Source of the DNA: an uncultured Rhizobiaceae group bacterium
GTDB lineage: Bacteria; Pseudomonadota; Alphaproteobacteria; Rhizobiales; Rhizobiaceae
NCBI GenBank assembly: GCA_938010435.1
Contig: CALLUS010000004.1
Location: 99,230-163,229 of the forward strand
DNA: 64,000 nt
Direction of reading: 5' to 3'
Part shown: positions 38,654 through 47,747 of the stretch, one piece after another
How the letters are laid out: each line of letters starts with the position of its first letter
How positions within the stretch are numbered: the stretch's first letter is position 1
Notes under the pieces: generated by a model
The model's input: only the letters and a program-made list of their open reading frames with translations
Databases searched by the model: none
What the model was told of the DNA's origin: nothing
Program-made: the position numbers and the translations under genes

Positions 38654-38675
38654 CATCTCCTCTTATACTGTTCCC

Positions 38676-39161
38676 ATGAACGCACACAATATCTCCTCAG
38701 ATGAACTTGTCTTCGCAGCACGGTTAACACCGTACCGATCGCTTGGTGCTGAAGGTTTTAGGTGGCTTATGTTCACCATAGGCAGCGTATGTTTGACTAT
38801 TGGTCTGGTGTTCTACACTCTCGGGCTTTGGCCTGTACTTGGATTTATGGGGCTCGATTTCCTGCTCCTCTTTTGGGCGTTTAAAGTGAATTACCGCGCC
38901 GCCAAAGCCTATGAAGATGTGGAAGTCTCCCGCCAGCATGTATTGCTTCGCAAAGTGACGGCTAAGGGGCGTGAATTAAAATTTGAATTCCCCCAATTTG
39001 GTACACGATTTAAAGTTGATCGTCATGAAGAGATCGGAATCACAAAAATGCGTTTGGCTAATCGTGAGCGCGAAGTGGAACTGGGATATTTTCTCAATCC
39101 AAAAGATAGAGAATCCTTCGCTCATGCATTTTCCCACGCTCTATCACGTGCCAAACGATAA
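38676..39161 (+). CDS. DUF2244 domain-containing membrane protein
   Basis: The 161-residue protein has two membrane helices (WLMFTIGSVCLTIGLVFYTL and the adjoining VLGFMGLDFLLLFWAF, about residues 28-67) and a cytoplasmic tail with VSRQHVLLRKVTAKGREL and LGYFLNPKDRESFAHAFSHA, the DUF2244 pattern. Function is unknown. I place the start at the ATG at 38676; the open frame goes further upstream into nth, but antisense to it. It is the first gene of a plus-strand run including two DNA repair genes. Confidence 0.85.
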   Translation: MNAHNISSDELVFAARLTPYRSLGAEGFRWLMFTIGSVCLTIGLVFYTLGLWPVLGFMGLDFLLLFWAFKVNYRAAKAYEDVEVSRQHVLLRKVTAKGRELKFEFPQFGTRFKVDRHEEIGITKMRLANREREVELGYFLNPKDRESFAHAFSHALSRAKR

Positions 39162-39239
39162 ATACCCTAAGTGCAAGTTTCGGGTGGCTTCGCCTGAAGG
39201 TCTGTTGTCATATACTTACAACGAAACAGGAGTTTCCCC

Positions 39240-40163
39240 ATGTTGGCGACAAACCTAAAACCTTCAGCAGATTTCACCGAAGCGCATACGGACTATGAGA
39301 CCGTGCGGTTGGTTCTGGAACACATCACCGAAAATTGGCAGGATCAACCGGAGCTTGATGATCTTGCCCGATTGACAGGTGTGGAGCAAACCCGCTTGCA
39401 AAAAACTTTCACACGCTGGGCGGGATTGTCTCCAAAAGCTTTTTTACAAGCAGTGACGCTCGACCATGCAAAAAGGATGTTGGACGAAGGTTTGCCCATT
39501 CTGGATGCTTCTTTAGAATTGGGGCTGTCCAGCCCCGGACGGTTGCACGATCTTTTTGTGACCCATGAATCTATGTCACCGGGTATCTACAAGACAGGCG
39601 GTGAAGGGATTACAATCCGATACGGTTTTCATCCCTGCCCGTTTGGACTTGCCTTGGTTATGGCAACGGATCGCGGGCTTGCAGGACTAGCTTTTGCAGA
39701 CACAGAAGACCGACCAAGTTTGGGCCGCCATGATGGTGAGATTGAAAATTTTAGTCGTGAACACGCATTGGCAGACATGATGAAGCGTTGGCCGAAGGCC
39801 ACTTATGTTGAAGATAAAAATTTTACTGCACCCTATACAACACGCGTTTTCAACCCTGAACGCTGGCAAAAAGATGAACCGTTGCGAGTGGTTCTCATTG
39901 GTACCGATTTCCAAATTCGGGTTTGGGAAGGGTTGCTGAAAATTCCAGTCGGCCAAGCCACTACTTATTCTAATTTGGCCAATCACTTGGGAAGCCCAAA
40001 GGCGTCTCGTGCCGTGGGTGCAGCTGTTGGGCGTAACCCGATCTCATTTGTGGTGCCGTGTCATCGTGTCATAGGCAAAAGTGGCAAGCTTACAGGTTAT
40101 CATTGGGGGTTGACCCGAAAACGCGCCATGTTGGGTTGGGAAGCCGGAACGAGCGCCACATAA
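39240..40163 (+). CDS. AraC-type HTH / methylated-DNA-[protein]-cysteine S-methyltransferase fusion (Ada-like)
   Basis: The 307-residue protein joins an AraC-type helix-turn-helix region (about residues 20-120, DDLARLTGVEQTRLQKTF and DASLELGLSSPGRLHDLF) to an alkyltransferase domain with the active-site PCHRV (Cys274) and preceding GRNPISFVV. It transfers methyl groups from O6-methylguanine to itself. The N-terminal zinc domain of classical Ada, which senses methyl phosphotriesters, is missing, so its inducing mechanism must differ or it may not regulate. It sits between DUF2244 and an Nth-like gene. Confidence 0.92.
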   Translation: MLATNLKPSADFTEAHTDYETVRLVLEHITENWQDQPELDDLARLTGVEQTRLQKTFTRWAGLSPKAFLQAVTLDHAKRMLDEGLPILDASLELGLSSPGRLHDLFVTHESMSPGIYKTGGEGITIRYGFHPCPFGLALVMATDRGLAGLAFADTEDRPSLGRHDGEIENFSREHALADMMKRWPKATYVEDKNFTAPYTTRVFNPERWQKDEPLRVVLIGTDFQIRVWEGLLKIPVGQATTYSNLANHLGSPKASRAVGAAVGRNPISFVVPCHRVIGKSGKLTGYHWGLTRKRAMLGWEAGTSAT

Positions 40164-40180
40164 GTTTGGAAGTCTGAAAT

Positions 40181-40873
40181 ATGAGTCAAAGCAAGAAAGC
40201 TGTTTTTGCCGATCAGTTGCTAACTTCCGGAGAGGTAGAAGAGCTCTATCGATTGTTAGAAACTCACATGCCTGGCCGTACGCCAACAGCCAAAGGTCCA
40301 AAAGATCAACCGAATCCCTTTCGATCTTGTGTGTCTTGTATGTTATCGGCGCAAAGCCGTGACGAAAATACAGCCAAGGCATCTCAAGCACTGTTTGCGA
40401 TTGCACAAACTCCTCAAGCCATATTAATGCTTGAAGATGAGGTAATCGCCGCCGCGATCAAACCTGCCGGTTTGTACAATATGAAGACACGTAATCTGAA
40501 AAAGATGTGCCAATATCTGCTGGAAGAATGTGACGGAGTGGTACCGTCCAACCGTGAAGGGTTGATGAAACTACCAGGCATTGGCCGCAAGTGTGCGGAT
40601 ATTGTTATGAGTTTCACATTTGGAGAAGACGTTATCGCTGTCGATACTCATGTCCACCGGGTCTCCAATCGCACTGGTTTGGCGCAAGGTAAAACCGAAG
40701 CGCATACGGCCCAAAACCTTGAGGACCGTTCACCTGATTGGGCGTTGCGCGATGGTCATTTCTGGCTGTTGGAGTTTGGGAAGACTGTTTGCCTATCACG
40801 CACACCCAAATGCGACACATGTTTTCTCAACCACCTATGCAAATTTCATAAAGCTTCAGGTGCGGCAAAATAG
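40181..40873 (+). CDS. Endonuclease III-like DNA glycosylase (second Nth paralogue)
   Basis: The 230-residue protein is a second HhH-GPD enzyme: LMKLPGIGRKCADIVM carries Lys137, AVDTHVHR carries Asp155, and the Fe-S loop CLSRTPKCDTCFLNHLC has CX6CX2CX5C spacing. Both catalytic residues are intact, so it should be active. It differs from Nth at 37910-38653 in the N-terminal region and helices, so it is a distinct paralogue. Substrate preference is unknown. Confidence 0.9.
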   Translation: MSQSKKAVFADQLLTSGEVEELYRLLETHMPGRTPTAKGPKDQPNPFRSCVSCMLSAQSRDENTAKASQALFAIAQTPQAILMLEDEVIAAAIKPAGLYNMKTRNLKKMCQYLLEECDGVVPSNREGLMKLPGIGRKCADIVMSFTFGEDVIAVDTHVHRVSNRTGLAQGKTEAHTAQNLEDRSPDWALRDGHFWLLEFGKTVCLSRTPKCDTCFLNHLCKFHKASGAAK

Positions 40874-40909
40874 GGAAACCATTTGGTTGCTGTTCTGTTA
40901 AAGTAACTT

Positions 40910-41920
40910 ATGCGTCCTGATCAACTTCTTCATCCTACACCCAAAGGCTTGTATTGTCCGGTTGGTGATTTTTACATTGACCCCGTACAACCGGTAGATC
41001 GTGCTCTCATCACTCATGGCCATGCGGACCATGCGCGCACAGGACATCACAGCGTTTGGGCCACTGCGCAAACCCTGGATATTATGGCGATCCGCTATGG
41101 TGAAAAGTTTTGTATCGATCGCAATATGGCTGAATTGCGTGAAACATTTGTAATTAATGGCGTGACCATTGGGTTTTGGCCAGCAGGCCATGTGCTTGGT
41201 TCAGCACAGATATTGGTCGAATATGAAGGGTTGCGTATCGTTGCATCGGGTGACTACAAGCGCCGCCGCGATCCATCATGTCAGTCGTTCGAACCCATCC
41301 CCTGCGATGTGTTTATCACAGAAGCAACATTTGCCTTGCCAGTGTTTCGCCATCCAAAAGATACAGGCGAAATTAAAAAACTCCTTGCTTCAATCGACCA
41401 ATTTCCTGAAAGTGCACATTTGGTTGGTGTCTATGCATTGGGGAAAGCACAACGGTTGATCGCGCTCATTCGTGAAACCGAGTATAACAAAACCATTTTC
41501 ATTCACGGAGCACTGAAAAAACTCTGTGACTATTATGAAACGCAGGGTGTGGATCTAGGCCTACTGTCCTCAGCCACTTTGGCAAAGGGTGAGAAAGGTG
41601 ACTTTGCCGGCTCCATTGTCATGGGCCCGCCTTCAGCATTCACGGACAAATGGGCGCGGCGCTTTCCCGACCCAATCATTTGTTTTGCATCGGGTTGGAT
41701 GCAGGTACGTCAGCGGGCTAAACAACGGGGCGTGGAATTACCACTCATTTTGTCTGACCATTGCGACTGGGATGAATTGTTAGACACCATTTTAGAAGTT
41801 CAACCTGAAGAGGTTTGGGTGACGCACGGTCGTGACGACGCATTGGTACGTTGGTGTGAATTGAACCAAATCAAAGCACGACCTTTACATCTTGTAGGTT
41901 ATGAAGACGAGAACGAGTGA
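40910..41920 (+). CDS. Ligase-associated metallo-beta-lactamase-fold DNA exonuclease
   Basis: The 336-residue protein has the metallo-beta-lactamase motif LITHGHADHARTGH (His36, His38, Asp40, His41), GHVLGSAQILVEYEG and IVASGDYKRRRDP, typical of exonucleases associated with ATP-dependent ligases. The ligase gene starts inside its stop codon (TGATG), supporting the assignment. It probably processes DNA ends before ligation. Usual partners in this module, an Lhr-like helicase and a phosphoesterase, are not next to it. Confidence 0.9.
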   Translation: MRPDQLLHPTPKGLYCPVGDFYIDPVQPVDRALITHGHADHARTGHHSVWATAQTLDIMAIRYGEKFCIDRNMAELRETFVINGVTIGFWPAGHVLGSAQILVEYEGLRIVASGDYKRRRDPSCQSFEPIPCDVFITEATFALPVFRHPKDTGEIKKLLASIDQFPESAHLVGVYALGKAQRLIALIRETEYNKTIFIHGALKKLCDYYETQGVDLGLLSSATLAKGEKGDFAGSIVMGPPSAFTDKWARRFPDPIICFASGWMQVRQRAKQRGVELPLILSDHCDWDELLDTILEVQPEEVWVTHGRDDALVRWCELNQIKARPLHLVGYEDENE

Positions 41921-43572
41921 TGGAGAACTTCGCTCATCTTCTCGATCGACTGATTCTCACACCATCCCGCAACGGGAAAATCCGACTCATGGCTGAGTAT
42001 TTTGCCCGCACGCCTGATCCTGATCGCGGCTATGCACTAGCAGCTATCACCCGTGATTTGGATGTAACCAGCGTGAAACCAGCCATGCTGCGCGGTTTGA
42101 TGAGCGAACACATGGATGAAGTTCTGTTCAAACTTTCCTACGATTATGTAGGCGACCTGGCCGAAACCATTGCTCTTGTTTGGGACAGTGAGCAGCGCAC
42201 ATCAGGCAGTGGCCGAGCTGAAAAAGCTTCTCTGAGAAAACCGGCAACGAATCTCTCGCTTTCGCGAATTGTCGAAACTCTCAACACGCTTGGAAAAACA
42301 GAAGCCATGGGTCAAGTATCTGATTGGCTTGACCAATTGGATGCATCCGGTCGCTATGCATTGTTAAAATTAATGACAGGCGGCATGCGCATCGGCGTTT
42401 CTGCGCGCTTGGCGAAACAAACACTGACGGAATTTGGCAAACGTCACATCGATATTGATGTTATTGAAATTGAAGAGCTCTGGCACGGGCTGGAAATTCC
42501 CTATGAGGATTTGTTCGCATGGCTGGAAGGGAAGGCAGAAAAACCCAGCCACCGTACGGCAGCACCATTTAGACCTGTTATGTTGGCCAATGGGTTTTCT
42601 GATGGCGATATACGAAAGCTCAATCCAGATCATTACGCTGCCGAATGGAAATGGGATGGAATTCGTGTTCAAGTCACCTCCGAAGGAGACACAAGACGTA
42701 TTTATTCACGCACGGGCGATGATATAAGCCGCTCGTTTCCTGATTTAGTAGACGCTATGAATTTCGCAGGATCTCTGGATGGAGAGTTGCTTGTTGGTCG
42801 TCCGAACGAAAATGGGGAAATTGAAATTGGGTCATTCAGTGATTTGCAACAAAGGCTGAATCGTAAAACGGTTTCCAAAAAACTGATGACATCACATCCT
42901 GTTGTGGTTCGTACTTACGATTTGTTAGCGGATGAAACGAGCAATCTACGTAATCAAAGTTTTGAGATGAGGCGTGATCGATTGGAAGGTTTTGCTAAAA
43001 AACTTGATCCAACACGGTTTGATGTCTCTCCACTGGTACCATTTCAAACATGGGATAGTCTTGCTGGTCTACGCGAAAACTTACCGCATCCCGTCATTGA
43101 AGGAGTGATGATCAAACAATGGAACTCCATTTATGTTCCCGGCCGTCCCAAAGGCCCTTGGTTCAAATGGAAAAAGGACCCGATGATTATTGACGCTGTG
43201 TTGATGTACGCTCAACGCGGCCATGGAAGACGGTCCAGTTATTATTCCGATTACACATTTGGAGTGTGGACAGAGGATGGCTCTCTCGTTCCCGTCGGCA
43301 AAGCCTATTTCGGGTTTACAGATGAAGAGTTGAAACAGATCGATAAATTTGTACGCAACAACACAATTGACCGGTTCGGACCTGTACGATCCGTTAAAGC
43401 ACAAAGAGATTTTGGCCTCGTGCTGGAAATTGCCTTTGAAGGCATTCAAAGATCTAAACGTCACAAATCTGGTGTGGCCATGCGCTTTCCACGTATTTCG
43501 CGATTGCGATGGGACAAACCGCCTCATGAAGCGGATTCGTTAACCTCAATTGAAAGTCTTTTGACACCTTAA
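41920..43572 (+). CDS. ATP-dependent DNA ligase (cisplatin-damage-response type)
   Basis: The 550-residue ligase has an N-terminal DNA-binding domain opening MENFAHLLDRLILTPSRNGK, the adenylation motif EWKWDGIRVQ with Lys244, later motifs SLDGELLVGR and EGVMIKQW, and a C-terminal OB domain (FKWKKDP, GLVLEIAFEGIQRSKRHKSG). It is of the bacterial ligase C-like type linked with repair of cross-links. It overlaps the exonuclease gene by one base. A GTG one codon earlier is possible. Confidence 0.94.
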   Translation: MENFAHLLDRLILTPSRNGKIRLMAEYFARTPDPDRGYALAAITRDLDVTSVKPAMLRGLMSEHMDEVLFKLSYDYVGDLAETIALVWDSEQRTSGSGRAEKASLRKPATNLSLSRIVETLNTLGKTEAMGQVSDWLDQLDASGRYALLKLMTGGMRIGVSARLAKQTLTEFGKRHIDIDVIEIEELWHGLEIPYEDLFAWLEGKAEKPSHRTAAPFRPVMLANGFSDGDIRKLNPDHYAAEWKWDGIRVQVTSEGDTRRIYSRTGDDISRSFPDLVDAMNFAGSLDGELLVGRPNENGEIEIGSFSDLQQRLNRKTVSKKLMTSHPVVVRTYDLLADETSNLRNQSFEMRRDRLEGFAKKLDPTRFDVSPLVPFQTWDSLAGLRENLPHPVIEGVMIKQWNSIYVPGRPKGPWFKWKKDPMIIDAVLMYAQRGHGRRSSYYSDYTFGVWTEDGSLVPVGKAYFGFTDEELKQIDKFVRNNTIDRFGPVRSVKAQRDFGLVLEIAFEGIQRSKRHKSGVAMRFPRISRLRWDKPPHEADSLTSIESLLTP

Positions 43573-43636
43573 CGCTGTGGAACACTTTTTCGGTCAAAAT
43601 TAATAGAAATTCGAAACTGGGAAAGTGGACGGTCCC

Positions 43637-44683
43637 ATGAGTGTTCTAATTACGGGCGGCGCCGGATATATTGGCAGCCACATGGTTTGGGAATGTGTGG
43701 ATCACGGCGAAGATGTCGTGGTGCTGGACAATCTCGTGACAGGCTTCGACTGGGCCGTGGCACCGAATGCCAAGCTTGTCGTAGGTGACATTGGTGACCG
43801 CGCTTTGGTGGAGAAAACCATTCGCGACAACAAGATTGATACTATTGTTCATTTCGCGGGTTCTGTTGTGGTTCCAGAATCTATCGAAAAGCCTCTAAAA
43901 TATTACGAAAACAATACAAGTCGCACGCGCACTTTGCTGGAAACAGCTGTGCGCTGTGGCGTGGAACAGTTCATTTTCTCATCCACCGCTGCTGTTTACG
44001 AAGCACCAAGCACGTTGGAGCCGGTCGACGAAATAGCGCCATTAGTTCCATCATCGCCCTATGGCATGTCAAAGTTAATGAGTGAAAGCATGATCCGTGA
44101 CGTGGCAAACGCCCATGGCATGCGCTATGTCATGTTACGTTACTTCAACGTGGCTGGTGCAGACCCTAGAGGGCGCACAGGCCTGTCGACCCTTGGCGCA
44201 ACCCATGTGATGAAGCTTGCGTGCGAAGCAGCAACCGGAAAACGTGATCACTTTGATGTTTATGGGATGGACTACAGTACCCCGGACGGTAGTGCGATCC
44301 GTGACTTTATTCATGTTTCTGATCTTGCAAATGCCCACTATGTAGCGTTGCAATTCTTACGTAATGGTGGATTGAAATTCACGTGCAACGCTGGTTACAG
44401 CAGAGGTGCATCGGTACTGGATGTTGTGGAAGCCGTGAAACGTGTTTCCGGAAATGATTTTGATGTGCGGTTAATGGATCGACGTGCAGGTGACATTCCC
44501 GCGATTGTGGCTGATGCGTCTCGCATGACCAGCCGCCTGAACTGGCAACCAAAACACACTGAGCTCGATACAATCGTACGCCATGCCCTGGCTTGGGAAG
44601 AAAAGCTTGGGCGTATGAAATTGGAAGCGCCATCCATTGCGCCTGTGCTGGATAATCTGACCAACAAAGTTACGCTCGTCTAA
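43637..44683 (+). CDS. galE: UDP-glucose 4-epimerase
   Basis: The 348-residue extended SDR has the NAD motif GGAGYIG near the N-terminus (LITGGAGYIGSHMV), the catalytic Tyr142-X3-Lys146 in YGMSK, and YFNVAGADPRGRTG. It interconverts UDP-glucose and UDP-galactose, probably for surface polysaccharide. The ATG at 43637 has ggacgg before it; a GTG four codons earlier is possible. No other polysaccharide gene is adjacent. Confidence 0.93.
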   Translation: MSVLITGGAGYIGSHMVWECVDHGEDVVVLDNLVTGFDWAVAPNAKLVVGDIGDRALVEKTIRDNKIDTIVHFAGSVVVPESIEKPLKYYENNTSRTRTLLETAVRCGVEQFIFSSTAAVYEAPSTLEPVDEIAPLVPSSPYGMSKLMSESMIRDVANAHGMRYVMLRYFNVAGADPRGRTGLSTLGATHVMKLACEAATGKRDHFDVYGMDYSTPDGSAIRDFIHVSDLANAHYVALQFLRNGGLKFTCNAGYSRGASVLDVVEAVKRVSGNDFDVRLMDRRAGDIPAIVADASRMTSRLNWQPKHTELDTIVRHALAWEEKLGRMKLEAPSIAPVLDNLTNKVTLV

Positions 44684-44753
44684 TTTTCCACGTGAGTAAA
44701 TTTCTGCTCTTGGCATCGGGTCTTAAAAACGCAACATAGTCTTGTTTCGTTTT

Positions 44754-44768
44754 GCAGATGGGATCTGC
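44754..44768 (+). other. Hairpin covering the ribosome-site region of the hydantoinase-like gene
   Basis: GCAGAT-GGG-ATCTGC is a perfect 6-base stem with a 3-base loop ending five bases before the ATG at 44774. The only Shine-Dalgarno-like bases (tggga) lie inside it. It may reduce or regulate translation. The pairing is seen directly; function is inference. Confidence 0.4.
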
Positions 44769-44773
44769 CCTCA

Positions 44774-46792
44774 ATGACTCTTCTTCTTGGTATTGATACC
44801 GGTGGCACATTCACCGATGCTGTTCTACTGGACAATTCTACCAGTGATGAACTTCAACAAGTGGTTGCGAAAGCCAAAAGCCTCACCACCCGTCATGATC
44901 TATCAATCGGAATTGCAGGGGCTGTCGAAGCCGCCCTTAAAGAATCGGGATGCCAACCCGAAGACATCAAACTTGTCTCTGTTTCAACAACTCTGGCCAC
45001 CAACGCTCTTGTCGAAGGACAAGGGGGACGGGTTGCGCTTATCGCTATCGGGTTTGCTAAAAAAGATTTAGAAAACGCCGGTTTGGCCGATGCGATAGGG
45101 CAAGATCCCGTGATTATGCTTCCCGGGGGACACACCACCCATGGGACACAAGCCGATACACTCGATATGGCAGGGTTGGAAGCGCAAATTGAAGAGTTAA
45201 AAGAAAATGTTACCGGATTCGCAGTCGCAGGATATTTTGCTGTTCGAAATCCTGAACATGAAATCATTGTCCGCGATTATATATTTGCCAAAACGGGAAA
45301 GGCTGTCACCTGTAGCCATGAATTGTCTGTACGGTTGAATGGTCCAAAACGCGCGCTCACCACCCTTCTCAATGCACGCCTCGTACCCATGATCACACGC
45401 TTGATTGAGGCGACGCATAAAATGCTTACAGCCCACAGCATTAAAGCACCTGTCATGATGGTGCGCGGAGATGGTGCATTGGTCAGTGCCGAATTCGCCA
45501 GAAGGCGTCCGATTGAAACCATTCTTTCCGGGCCAGCTGCCAGCCTGGTGGGCGCACGATATTTAACAAGAGCAGACCAAGCTTTTGTGAACGACATTGG
45601 CGGCACCACATCAGATGTCGCCATATTGGAAAACGGCCACCCAAAACTCGATCCTGATGGTGCAATGGTCGGCGGATTTCGCACGATGGTGGAAGCTGTT
45701 GCTATGCACACATTTGGCCTTGGCGGAGATTCAGAAGTGGGGCTTGAAGGGCCGACACTTCGACCAGAAATTTCGCTTGGGCCTAGAAGGTTGGTTCCAA
45801 TCAGTCTCATTGCAAAACAGTTTGGTAAACTTATTCACGTGGCACTTGATCACCAACTGAAAAATACATTGAATGGCCGGTATGATGGTCGTTTCGCCAT
45901 GCTTTCTGGCTCTGGTCCGACGGCCGGTTTATCTGCTAACGAAAGCAAACTTCTCGAAAGTCTTAACGATGTACCGCAGCCGCTTGAAGGTTTTTTACAA
46001 AGCACCAGAGAAGCTGCATCCCTTAATAAACTTGTTGGACAGGGGTTGGTTCTCGTTGCAGGCCTCACTCCAAGCGATGCGATGCATGCGCTCAATCATC
46101 ACGACATTTGGGACAAGTCGGCTGCGTTAAAAGCGCTGAAATTGTTTGCGCGCCGCCGTGATGGATCAGGCAATGCAATCATGAATGACCCTCTAGAACT
46201 CGCAGAGCGTATTATCCAACGGGTACAAAGGCGGTCAGCTGAAGTTGTTTTGCAAACTGCTTTCGAAATTGAAGGGCGTAATGGCGCTGAGCTTTTGCAA
46301 CATGAGTTGGTGCAAAATGTTTTAGATCAACGCCTCAACAAGACCGCAAATTCAAACATGATATCCCTTGATATGAACTTGGATCGACCGTTGATTGGGC
46401 TTGGCGCTTCTGCCTACCAGTACCACCCCAAAGCGGCTGAATTGCTCAACACAAAAGCGATTGTGCCTGAGCATGCAGATGTAGCGAATGCAATCGGAGC
46501 GGTTGTGGGTCAAATTTCAGTTCGGTTTGAAGTGACTATATCCCAACCGGCAGAAGGCCGGTTTCAAGTCACTGGTATTGAAATTCCATTTGCTGACGAG
46601 ATACTTGCTTTTGAAGGCGCAGAGAAATTTGCCAGGGAGCGGGTGACTGAATTGGTGCAAGAAGCCGGTGCAAAAGAATTTGAAATTACAATTTCAAAAG
46701 ATGAGAAGCGTGCCACTTTAGAATCTCGTGACATGTTAGTGGAAGCCACTATCATTGCCGTCGCTACAGGGCGCCCACCTATCATTAGCTGA
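44774..46792 (+). CDS. Hydantoinase/oxoprolinase family protein (HyuA type)
   Basis: The 672-residue protein has the N-terminal GIDTGGTFTDAVLLD, STTLATNALVEGQGG, LSGPAASLVGARYL and NDIGGTTSDVAILENG motifs of the HyuA superfamily, which uses ATP to open hydantoin, oxoproline or related rings. HyuA normally works with HyuB; no HyuB gene is adjacent. It is therefore a lone subunit whose substrate cannot be told. Its start lies below a small hairpin. Confidence 0.88.
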   Translation: MTLLLGIDTGGTFTDAVLLDNSTSDELQQVVAKAKSLTTRHDLSIGIAGAVEAALKESGCQPEDIKLVSVSTTLATNALVEGQGGRVALIAIGFAKKDLENAGLADAIGQDPVIMLPGGHTTHGTQADTLDMAGLEAQIEELKENVTGFAVAGYFAVRNPEHEIIVRDYIFAKTGKAVTCSHELSVRLNGPKRALTTLLNARLVPMITRLIEATHKMLTAHSIKAPVMMVRGDGALVSAEFARRRPIETILSGPAASLVGARYLTRADQAFVNDIGGTTSDVAILENGHPKLDPDGAMVGGFRTMVEAVAMHTFGLGGDSEVGLEGPTLRPEISLGPRRLVPISLIAKQFGKLIHVALDHQLKNTLNGRYDGRFAMLSGSGPTAGLSANESKLLESLNDVPQPLEGFLQSTREAASLNKLVGQGLVLVAGLTPSDAMHALNHHDIWDKSAALKALKLFARRRDGSGNAIMNDPLELAERIIQRVQRRSAEVVLQTAFEIEGRNGAELLQHELVQNVLDQRLNKTANSNMISLDMNLDRPLIGLGASAYQYHPKAAELLNTKAIVPEHADVANAIGAVVGQISVRFEVTISQPAEGRFQVTGIEIPFADEILAFEGAEKFARERVTELVQEAGAKEFEITISKDEKRATLESRDMLVEATIIAVATGRPPIIS

Positions 46793-46803
46793 AGTTTGAC
46801 CAA

Positions 46804-47628
46804 TCAAACACTAGGTAAAATACTCGGGAACCAGCCGTAAATCATCGCCAGCAGCAACATTCCAAGGCCAATGCGGTAAATCACAAAGACCAGAAACGAC
46901 GTCCGTTTCACAATGGCCATCAACAGGGCAATCGCAGCAAGGGCCGCAAAGAACGTAAAGAATGCAGCCCAGAGCGCATCTGTTGGAACACCGCCACCTT
47001 CTTGAAACGCTTCTAAAGCCGTAAACAAACCAGCAGCGGAGATTGCCGGTATGCCAAGCAGGAACGAAAACCGAGCTGCTTCGCCTCGTTCAAATCCCAT
47101 AAAACGAGCCGCTGTCATAGTAATGCCAGAGCGACTTGTGCCGGGAATAAGGGCAACGGCTTGAGCCAGACCAATCATCATCGCCGGCATGAAGGTGATA
47201 TCTTCCATCTTTTTAACACGTGGACCATAGCGGTCCGCAACATACATAATGATGCCAAAAAAGACCGCCCCATAGGCCACAACTTCAACGCCGCGTATCA
47301 TGTCTGATACACCACTGAATTTCAGCAATGCGCCAAAGGCGAGGGCGGGAACCGTTGCAAAAGCAATATAGGTTGCCAAACGTGAGCGCTGGGTGATTTT
47401 GCCTTGCACTACATCTTTGCAACCGCCCAGAATATTTAAAACATCACGCCAGAAATAAACGATAACAGCAAAAAGCGACCCCACATGCACCATGACATCT
47501 GTAACGATACCTTGGTCCTGCCAGCCTGTGAAAGCGGGAATGAGAATCAGATGACCTGACGATGAAACGGGTAGGAATTCCGTCAACCCCTGCACAATCG
47601 CAAGCACTAGAATTTGCTCAATGCTCAT
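46804..47628 (-). CDS. uppP: Undecaprenyl-diphosphate phosphatase
   Basis: The 274-residue membrane protein carries the two active-site motifs of BacA/UppP: TEFLPVSSSGHLIL (about residues 16-29) and PGTSRSGITM. About eight membrane helices are apparent. It recycles undecaprenyl pyrophosphate for peptidoglycan synthesis. It converges on the hydantoinase-like gene after 11 bases and is divergent from the GST gene. Confidence 0.97.
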   Translation of the reverse strand: MSIEQILVLAIVQGLTEFLPVSSSGHLILIPAFTGWQDQGIVTDVMVHVGSLFAVIVYFWRDVLNILGGCKDVVQGKITQRSRLATYIAFATVPALAFGALLKFSGVSDMIRGVEVVAYGAVFFGIIMYVADRYGPRVKKMEDITFMPAMMIGLAQAVALIPGTSRSGITMTAARFMGFERGEAARFSFLLGIPAISAAGLFTALEAFQEGGGVPTDALWAAFFTFFAALAAIALLMAIVKRTSFLVFVIYRIGLGMLLLAMIYGWFPSILPSV

Positions 47629-47747
47629 AAACTTCCCTCGATCAGTTTAACGGTTCACTTGCCGCAGTTTCCTTGGCAACCTATAGAGATGATTGCGGCA
47701 TGTTCAAACATATGCACTATCGCGTTTAACAGGACTTTAAACTGCTC

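Noticed and set aside
38571-38675. Upstream extension of the DUF2244 protein antisense to nth
   Set aside because: It is entirely within the nth coding sequence on the opposite strand and the residues do not match DUF2244.
47700-47711. Palindrome ATGTT-CA-AACAT upstream of the GST gene
   Set aside because: Only 5-base arms in AT-rich DNA; likely chance.
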